Assembly (NCBI GenBank): GCA_016928935.1
Contig: JAFGJU010000056.1
Location: 1-8,646 of the forward strand
Source of the DNA: Candidatus Eiseniibacteriota bacterium
GTDB taxonomy: Bacteria > Eisenbacteria > RBG-16-71-46 > JAFGJU01
DNA: 8,646 bases
Direction: 5' to 3'
Positions 5,796 to 8,646 of the stretch are shown here, piece after piece. A program made the translations under genes and the position numbers. The notes beneath the pieces are model-generated. The model was not told the DNA's origin. It saw only the letters and a list, made by a program, of their open reading frames with translations, and ran no database searches. Every line of letters begins with the position of its first letter. Position 1 is the stretch's first letter.

Positions 5796-6472
5796 TAGGC
5801 CTTCCGAGGCGCGGCGCGGCGTGCGTTCCGCCCGTGGCCCGACTTTCTGTGTGAGGCACGAGGCCTTCCCGGACGGTTCGACCCCTTCGCGACCGTATGG
5901 GGCAGGTTCATCATCAGAAGCGCCTCCCTGCGTCGCGGCAAAGACAGCATCGCGCCTCTCGCAGCCGACGAGACGGCGGTGGTCCCGTACTTGTCGCCTT
6001 CACCCATTGACATGCACAGGTGCTGGGCCTCCGTCACGACGAGGAGTCCGCGCGGCCTCAGGCATTCCATCAGGGCGTCCGCGATGTCGTTGGTGAGGCG
6101 CTCCTGGAGCTGAGGCCTGCGCGACAACACATCGGTGACCCTGGTAAGACTGTTCAATCCTGTGACCCGACTGTCCCGGGGCAGGTAGGCCACGTGGACC
6201 TTGCCGAAAAACGGGAGTAGGTGGTGCTCACACATGGAGTGGAAGGCGATGTCCTTGACGACTACGATGCCGTCTTGATGTGGGACCCTGAAAAGCGAGA
6301 ACTGCCTGCGGGGGTCTTCGCCCACTCCTGAGAACACTTTCTGGTACATTCGGGCGACCCGGGCCGGCGTCTGCCTGAGCCCTTCTCTCCCGGGGTCGTC
6401 TCCGATGGCCTCCAGGACGGCCAGGACGGCTCGCTCCATTTTCGTGAGAGCGGCCTGTCGGTTTCGTGCCAC
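5795..6472 (-). CDS. folE: GTP cyclohydrolase I, FolE type, with altered phosphate-site residues
   Basis: GTP cyclohydrolase I converts GTP to 7,8-dihydroneopterin triphosphate, the entry to folate synthesis. From the GTG at 6472 the protein has 225 residues. The core starts at ERAVLAVLEAIGDDPGREGL (13-32). The zinc site is intact: C81-E-H-H84 in SMCEHHLLPFFGK, and C153 in EAQHLCMSM. Gln123-Glu124 in QLQERL and His151 are also kept. Two positions that are normally Lys (GLSKL) and Arg (CMxMRG) are Ser108 and Gly157 here. In the E. coli enzyme these correspond to Lys136 and Arg185, which contact the triphosphate. The last ~33 residues form a basic tail (8 Arg, 3 Lys). The start is unsure. ATG at 6439 gives 214 residues. 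The outermost GTG at 6619 would overlap ftsH by 98 bases, with a Pro/Arg-rich extension, and is unlikely. It lies 49 bases after ftsH and upstream of folP. Confidence 0.9.
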   Translation of the reverse strand: MARNRQAALTKMERAVLAVLEAIGDDPGREGLRQTPARVARMYQKVFSGVGEDPRRQFSLFRVPHQDGIVVVKDIAFHSMCEHHLLPFFGKVHVAYLPRDSRVTGLNSLTRVTDVLSRRPQLQERLTNDIADALMECLRPRGLLVVTEAQHLCMSMGEGDKYGTTAVSSAARGAMLSLPRRREALLMMNLPHTVAKGSNRPGRPRASHRKSGHGRNARRAAPRKA

Positions 6473-6521
6473 CTTCCCCGTGCCGGAGGGTCTTGTGTCG
6501 GCCGTCCGGCCGGGAGCACGT

Positions 6522-8646
6522 CTAGCTGGCGGCCGCGCCGCTGTCCAGTGCGTTTCCCTCGTCCGGTTGCTTCTCGGGCGGCCTGGGCCTTTCGGCTTCG
6601 GGTTGGGGCGCCTTTTCACGTTCCGGCTGTCCTCGCTGTGTTCTGGGTCGGGTCAGAGGCTCGAGTTTCTCACCCTTCAGGACCTTGTTTATCTCGTCGC
6701 CGTCCAGGATCTCTCTTTCGAGAAGCGCGTTCGCCAGGTCGTGGAGTTTCTGGAGGTTTTCCTGTATCAGTCGTTTCGCTTTTTCGTGAGCGTCCTCGAC
6801 TATGGACTTGATTTCTTCGTCTATGGCGATGGCCGTCTGCTCGCTGTAGTCCTTGTGCTGGGAGATCTCTCGCCCCAGGAAGATGAGTTCCTCTCTCTTT
6901 CCAAAAGTTATGGGGCCCAGTCTCTCGCTCATTCCCCATTCGCAGACCATCTTACGCGCGATCTCCGTGACTGTCTCTATGTCGTTGGCCGCGCCGTTCG
7001 TTATCTGCGTGAACACTTGCTCCTCGGCCGCGCGGCCGCCCATCAAGGTCGTCAGAGTCATCGAGAGATAGCTCTTGGTCCTGGTGTACCGCTCGTCGAT
7101 GGGGAGCATGTGAGTGAGGCCGAGCGCGCGGCCCCTGGGGATGATGGTCACCTTGTGCACAGGGTCGGAGCCCGGCTGAAGCCAGGACACCAGCGCGTGG
7201 CCGGCCTCGTGGTATGAAGTAGTCTTCTTCTCTTCGTCGCTGATGATGAGGCTTCTCCTCTCCACACCCATCATGACCCTGTCCTTGGCCTCTTCGAAGT
7301 CCTCCATCATCACTTTCTTTTTGTTCTTCCGCGCCGCCAGGAGTGCGGCCTCGTTCACGAGGTTGGCCAGGTCCGCACCCGAAAGGCCCGGAGTGGCCCT
7401 GGCGAGAACCCGCATCTCGACGTCATCGGCCAGCGGAACGGCCCTCGTGTGGACTCTAAGAATCCCTTCGCGGCCTCTCACGTCCGGCCTGTCCACGACG
7501 ATCTGCCTGTCGAAACGGCCGGGTCTCAGAAGTGCGGGGTCCAGCACGTCGGGCCTGTTCGTGGCGGCGAGCAGGATCACTCCCTCGTTGGAATCAAAGC
7601 CGTCCATCTCCACGAGGAGCTGGTTCAGTGTCTGCTCTCTTTCGTCGTGGCCGCCTCCGAGTCCGGCGCCCCGCTGCCTTCCCACGGCGTCGAGCTCGTC
7701 AATGAACACTATGCAGGGAGCGTTCCGCTTACCCTGGTCGAACAGGTCTCGCACCCGGGAGGCTCCGACGCCCACAAACATCTCCACGAAATCGGAGCCG
7801 CTCATGCTGAAAAACGGCACGCCCGCTTCGCCCGCGACTGCCTTGGCGAGGAGCGTCTTGCCGGTGCCCGGAGGCCCCACCAGAAGGGCGCCCTTCGGGA
7901 TCTTTCCGCCCAGGCGCTGGAATCTCTTAGGGTCTTTCAGGAATTCGATTATTTCCTGGAGCTCCTGCTTGGCCTCGTCGGCGCCGGCCACGTCTCTGAA
8001 CGTGACCTTGGGCCTGTCCTCCAGGATGACTTTCGCCTTGCTGCGGCCGAACTTGAGGGCCGCACTCCCGCCGGCCTGCATCTGCCGGATTATGAACAGC
8101 CAGAAGGCGACTATGAGGACTATGGGGAGCCAGGAGATGAGAATGCCGACCCAGTTCATGCCCTCGGGCCGCGACGTGATCTCCGCGTCGGCGTTTTTCT
8201 TCCATATCTTTTCCGGCAGCTCGGCGTCCTCTGTCGGAAGCCAGACCTTGAACTCCTTGAACGGCACCTTGCGGCCGCGGACCTCCAGGGAGCCCTGGGA
8301 CTTGAGCGACCCCTTCACTTCCTTCCCGGTAATGACGACGCTGGAGACGTTGGCCGCCTGGATTTCTTTGAAGAACCTGGAATAAGAGATCTCCACCTCG
8401 CGCGTCCTGGCGGAGAAGTACAACTCGAACACGATGACGGTAAGCAGGATGAGCATGGCCCAGAAGGCCAGTGTCCTGAACGGCCGCATCGGGGAAAGGG
8501 GCACTCCCTTGCGCAACCCCGGCCTGCGGGGTCTTTCCGGAACAGGCGGCGTGCTCTTGCGCTGTTCGTCGGCGCCCTGACCTTCGCGGCGCTCATTGTT
8601 GTGGGACTGGTTCGGGCCAGGCCTGTTGTCCCGGGGTTGGGCATCG
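6522..8646 (-). CDS. ftsH: ATP-dependent zinc metalloprotease FtsH (N-terminus runs off the window)
   Basis: FtsH is the hexameric inner-membrane AAA+ protease that degrades unneeded or misassembled membrane and cytosolic proteins. Counting from the TTG at 8516, helix 1 is at about 14-34, the periplasmic domain at 35-119 and helix 2 at 121-143. In the AAA domain the Walker A motif is GPPGTGKT (214-221), Walker B is CIVFIDELD (268-276, with Leu where IDEID is usual), and the second region of homology is near 318-337. The zinc site is H436-E-A-G-H440, with D512 in NGAANDIETV as third ligand. The C-terminus has a coiled-coil-like stretch, then a Pro/Glu/Arg tail. The frame is open for another 43 codons upstream of 8516 to the edge without any ATG, GTG or TTG. 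That stretch is polar, rich in Asn, Gln, Pro and Arg, like the disordered N-termini of some FtsH proteins, so the real start probably lies outside. TTG 8516 or ATG 8489 remain possible. It leads the folE-folP-cdaA block. Confidence 0.95.
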   Translation of the reverse strand, partial: DAQPRDNRPGPNQSHNNERREGQGADEQRKSTPPVPERPRRPGLRKGVPLSPMRPFRTLAFWAMLILLTVIVFELYFSARTREVEISYSRFFKEIQAANVSSVVITGKEVKGSLKSQGSLEVRGRKVPFKEFKVWLPTEDAELPEKIWKKNADAEITSRPEGMNWVGILISWLPIVLIVAFWLFIIRQMQAGGSAALKFGRSKAKVILEDRPKVTFRDVAGADEAKQELQEIIEFLKDPKRFQRLGGKIPKGALLVGPPGTGKTLLAKAVAGEAGVPFFSMSGSDFVEMFVGVGASRVRDLFDQGKRNAPCIVFIDELDAVGRQRGAGLGGGHDEREQTLNQLLVEMDGFDSNEGVILLAATNRPDVLDPALLRPGRFDRQIVVDRPDVRGREGILRVHTRAVPLADDVEMRVLARATPGLSGADLANLVNEAALLAARKNKKKVMMEDFEEAKDRVMMGVERRSLIISDEEKKTTSYHEAGHALVSWLQPGSDPVHKVTIIPRGRALGLTHMLPIDERYTRTKSYLSMTLTTLMGGRAAEEQVFTQITNGAANDIETVTEIARKMVCEWGMSERLGPITFGKREELIFLGREISQHKDYSEQTAIAIDEEIKSIVEDAHEKAKRLIQENLQKLHDLANALLEREILDGDEINKVLKGEKLEPLTRPRTQRGQPEREKAPQPEAERPRPPEKQPDEGNALDSGAAAS

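Noticed and set aside
4663..5798. Two long plus-strand open frames (319 and 353 codons) opposite folP
   Set aside because: Both run antisense to folP, begin in or beside the GT-rich tract and have no domain features.
7243..8385. Plus-strand open frame of 380 codons opposite ftsH
   Set aside because: It is antisense to the AAA domain of FtsH. The Ser/Arg/Pro-rich product is typical of a shadow frame.

Overview
The window is GC-rich bacterial chromosome with two gene blocks that converge near position 3800. The left block reads rightwards: the 3' end of an RNase H-fold exonuclease (YprB-like), thiamine-monophosphate kinase (thiL), and a DUF885-family zinc peptidase-like protein with its own well-formed promoter. 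The right block reads leftwards: ftsH, folE, folP and cdaA. The genes at both window edges are cut. No rRNA, tRNA, CRISPR, transposase or phage gene was seen.

Organism: the FtsH-type membrane protease and bacterial folate, thiamine and c-di-AMP genes make it bacterial. Strong G/C preference, several GTG/TTG start candidates, and a folE/folP pair placed between ftsH and cdaA suggest a high-GC, possibly uncultivated lineage, perhaps of the FCB group or a neighbouring phylum. The sequence alone does not allow a firm assignment, and this placement is inference.

Layout: 1-602 exonuclease (5' end missing); 603-726 short spacer ending in a degenerate 8-bp repeat; 727-1899 thiL; 1900-2160 spacer with a degenerate 10-bp tandem array followed by a sigma70-type promoter; 2161-3795 DUF885; 3796-3815 convergence point with a 14-bp palindrome; 3813-4598 cdaA; 4599-4814 long cdaA leader with a stem-loop and a GT-rich 10-bp array; 4815-5699 folP; 5795-6472 folE; 6522 to the right edge ftsH. 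There is no gene-free stretch longer than 300 bases.

How they work together: FolE makes dihydroneopterin triphosphate from GTP and FolP joins the pterin to p-aminobenzoate, so the leftward block holds two folate steps. FtsH is the membrane AAA+ protease, and CdaA makes the second messenger c-di-AMP. ThiL makes thiamine pyrophosphate and is unrelated in pathway.

Most of the window is conserved housekeeping DNA, and I see no convincing new defence or mobile system. The points most worth a second look are the altered substrate-phosphate residues in FolE, the helically phased 10-bp repeat arrays in two spacers, the cdaA gene without its usual cdaR/glmM partners downstream, and an FtsH reading frame that continues past the obvious start to the window edge.
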